From the NCBI GenBank assembly GCA_934255105.1, contig CAKQNH010000354.1, positions 1-5,823 on the forward strand: a DNA stretch of 5,823 bases, read 5' to 3'. Each line of letters begins with the position of its first letter. Positions within the stretch are counted from its first letter, which is position 1. Shown piece by piece: positions 4,883 through 5,823 of this stretch. Made by a program: the position numbers and the translations under genes. The notes below the pieces were generated by a model. It saw nothing but the letters and a program-made list of their open reading frames with translations, ran no database searches and had not been told where the DNA came from. The stretch comes from an uncultured Pirellulaceae bacterium. GTDB taxonomy: Bacteria > Planctomycetota > Planctomycetia > Pirellulales > Pirellulaceae.

Positions 4883-5823
4883 ATGAATAAAGCCGAAGCC
4901 CCGTTTCCGAAAAATCAGCCGCCAGCAAACCAAGCTATGACCGCTCCCCCATCCGCGTCGCCCCAACCGGCCGATGCGTTGGAGGTTGCTGCCCAAGCTT
5001 CCCCGGCAGTGGCTGCCGACATTCCAGCCGGTGCCGGGAGGTTGCCCAGCATGCCGCGAATTGCCGCGGGCTGGAAGATTCCTGGAGCGGCCACGGCCCG
5101 CATTCAGCGCTGGTCGCGCGCCCTGCGCCAAGTGACCGAGCTGGAGCCCGCGACACGGCGATTGACGCTGGAACAGATCCGCAAAGAGAGTTTGTCGCTA
5201 CGCTATCGCGCGATGAGTGGCGAAGCGTTAGGGAAGATCTTGCCCGAAGCTTTTGCGCTAGTTCGCGAAGCGGGGCGGCGAGCGCTCAACATGCGCCATT
5301 TTGATGTGCAGATCGTCGGCGGGGCGGCGCTGTTCGATGGCTGTATCGCCGAGATGCAGACGGGCGAAGGCAAGACGTTGACGGCTACTCTCCCGTTGTA
5401 CCTACACGCCCTGTATGGCAAGGGAGCTCACCTAGCAACCGTCAACGATTACTTGGCCGAGCGCGATGCGCGGTGGATGAAGCCGATCTATGAAATGCTA
5501 GGAGTCACCGTCGGAATCGTCCTGACCGACAGCAGTCCCGAGGAGCGTCGACAAGCCTATGCATCGGATATTACTTACGGCACCGCCAAGGAGTTCGGCT
5601 TTGATTTCCTGCGCGATCGATTGCTACTGCGAGCGCAAGGCAGAATGCAAGGCGATTTCCTTGGTGAAGGTAGCATGGAGCGGTGGAGCAGCCAGGGGGA
5701 TGAACCCGTGCAACGCACCATGCACTTTGCTCTAGTGGACGAAGCGGACAGCATTTTGATTGACGAAGCCCGCACGCCGTTGATCATCGGCTCGCTGGGC
5801 GACGAGACGCGTGAAGCCGTGAT
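4883..5823 (+). CDS. secA: SecA preprotein translocase ATPase, N-terminal part (3' truncated by window)
   Basis: The first 313 codons are present; the frame runs off the right edge. SecA is the cytoplasmic/peripheral membrane motor that pushes preproteins through SecYEG using ATP. Visible motifs are [11 protein letters not shown] (137-147), Walker A MQTGEGKT (158-165), [10 protein letters not shown] (187-196), [15 protein letters not shown] (229-245) and the DEAD box [19 protein letters not shown] (285-303), where E. coli has DEVD. Residues 1-60 form a Pro/Ala-rich, probably disordered extension: Walker A Lys164 corresponds to E. coli Lys108, about 56 residues earlier. Between LRD (245) and VQR (276) there are 30 residues where E. 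coli SecA has 9, an insertion of about 21. The start is uncertain: an in-frame stop at 4868-4870 limits it; TTG 4877, ATG 4883 and ATG 4937 are possible and none has a clear Shine-Dalgarno. ATG 4883 is the first ATG. The identity is certain. Confidence 0.95.
   Translation, partial: MNKAEAPFPKNQPPANQAMTAPPSASPQPADALEVAAQASPAVAADIPAGAGRLPSMPRIAAGWKIPGAATARIQRWSRALRQVTELEPATRRLTLEQIRKESLSLRYRAMSGEALGKILPEAFALVREAGRRALNMRHFDVQIVGGAALFDGCIAEMQTGEGKTLTATLPLYLHALYGKGAHLATVNDYLAERDARWMKPIYEMLGVTVGIVLTDSSPEERRQAYASDITYGTAKEFGFDFLRDRLLLRAQGRMQGDFLGEGSMERWSSQGDEPVQRTMHFALVDEADSILIDEARTPLIIGSLGDETREAV

Overview
The window looks like chromosomal DNA of a planctomycete, most likely a Pirellulaceae (Rhodopirellula-like) bacterium. 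This is inferred from three things: a BBP7-type outer-membrane beta-barrel protein (a family expanded in Planctomycetes), a SecA with a Pro/Ala-rich N-terminal extension and an extra segment before its DEAD box, and genes that mostly lack a Shine-Dalgarno sequence. No rRNA, tRNA, CRISPR array, transposase or phage gene was seen.

Left part (1-1962, + strand): the 3' part of a compact operon. It holds the C-terminal half of a phytoene-desaturase/carotenoid-isomerase-like FAD oxidoreductase, then a FabZ-like hotdog 3-hydroxyacyl-ACP dehydratase whose start overlaps the previous stop (TAATG), then 29 nt later a FabI-like enoyl-ACP reductase. A desaturase/isomerase-type flavoprotein coupled to dehydratase and reductase steps suggests a specialised fatty-acyl or polyene lipid pathway rather than only housekeeping fatty acid synthesis. 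The FabI-like protein keeps the Tyr-x6-Lys pair but has Ile where FabI normally has its other active-site Tyr.

Middle part (1962-3241): a REP/MITE-like 81-bp inverted repeat begins on the last base of the fabI stop codon and precedes a complete TatD-family metal-dependent hydrolase gene. Downstream of tatD is a repeat-rich, apparently non-coding tract: two near-identical 56-bp tandem units with a small hairpin, a degenerate copy of the last codons of tatD, and four 31-bp tandem units that each carry a TGATCG/CGATCA inverted repeat. A rho-independent terminator oriented on the minus strand follows.

Right part (3242-5823): a complete BBP7-family outer-membrane protein gene on the minus strand with a clear signal peptide, a 261-bp divergent intergenic region, and the first 313 codons of secA on the plus strand, running off the window. 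SecA is the ATPase of the Sec export pathway; the BBP7 precursor next to it is a predicted Sec substrate, although SecA serves the whole cell and the adjacency may be incidental.
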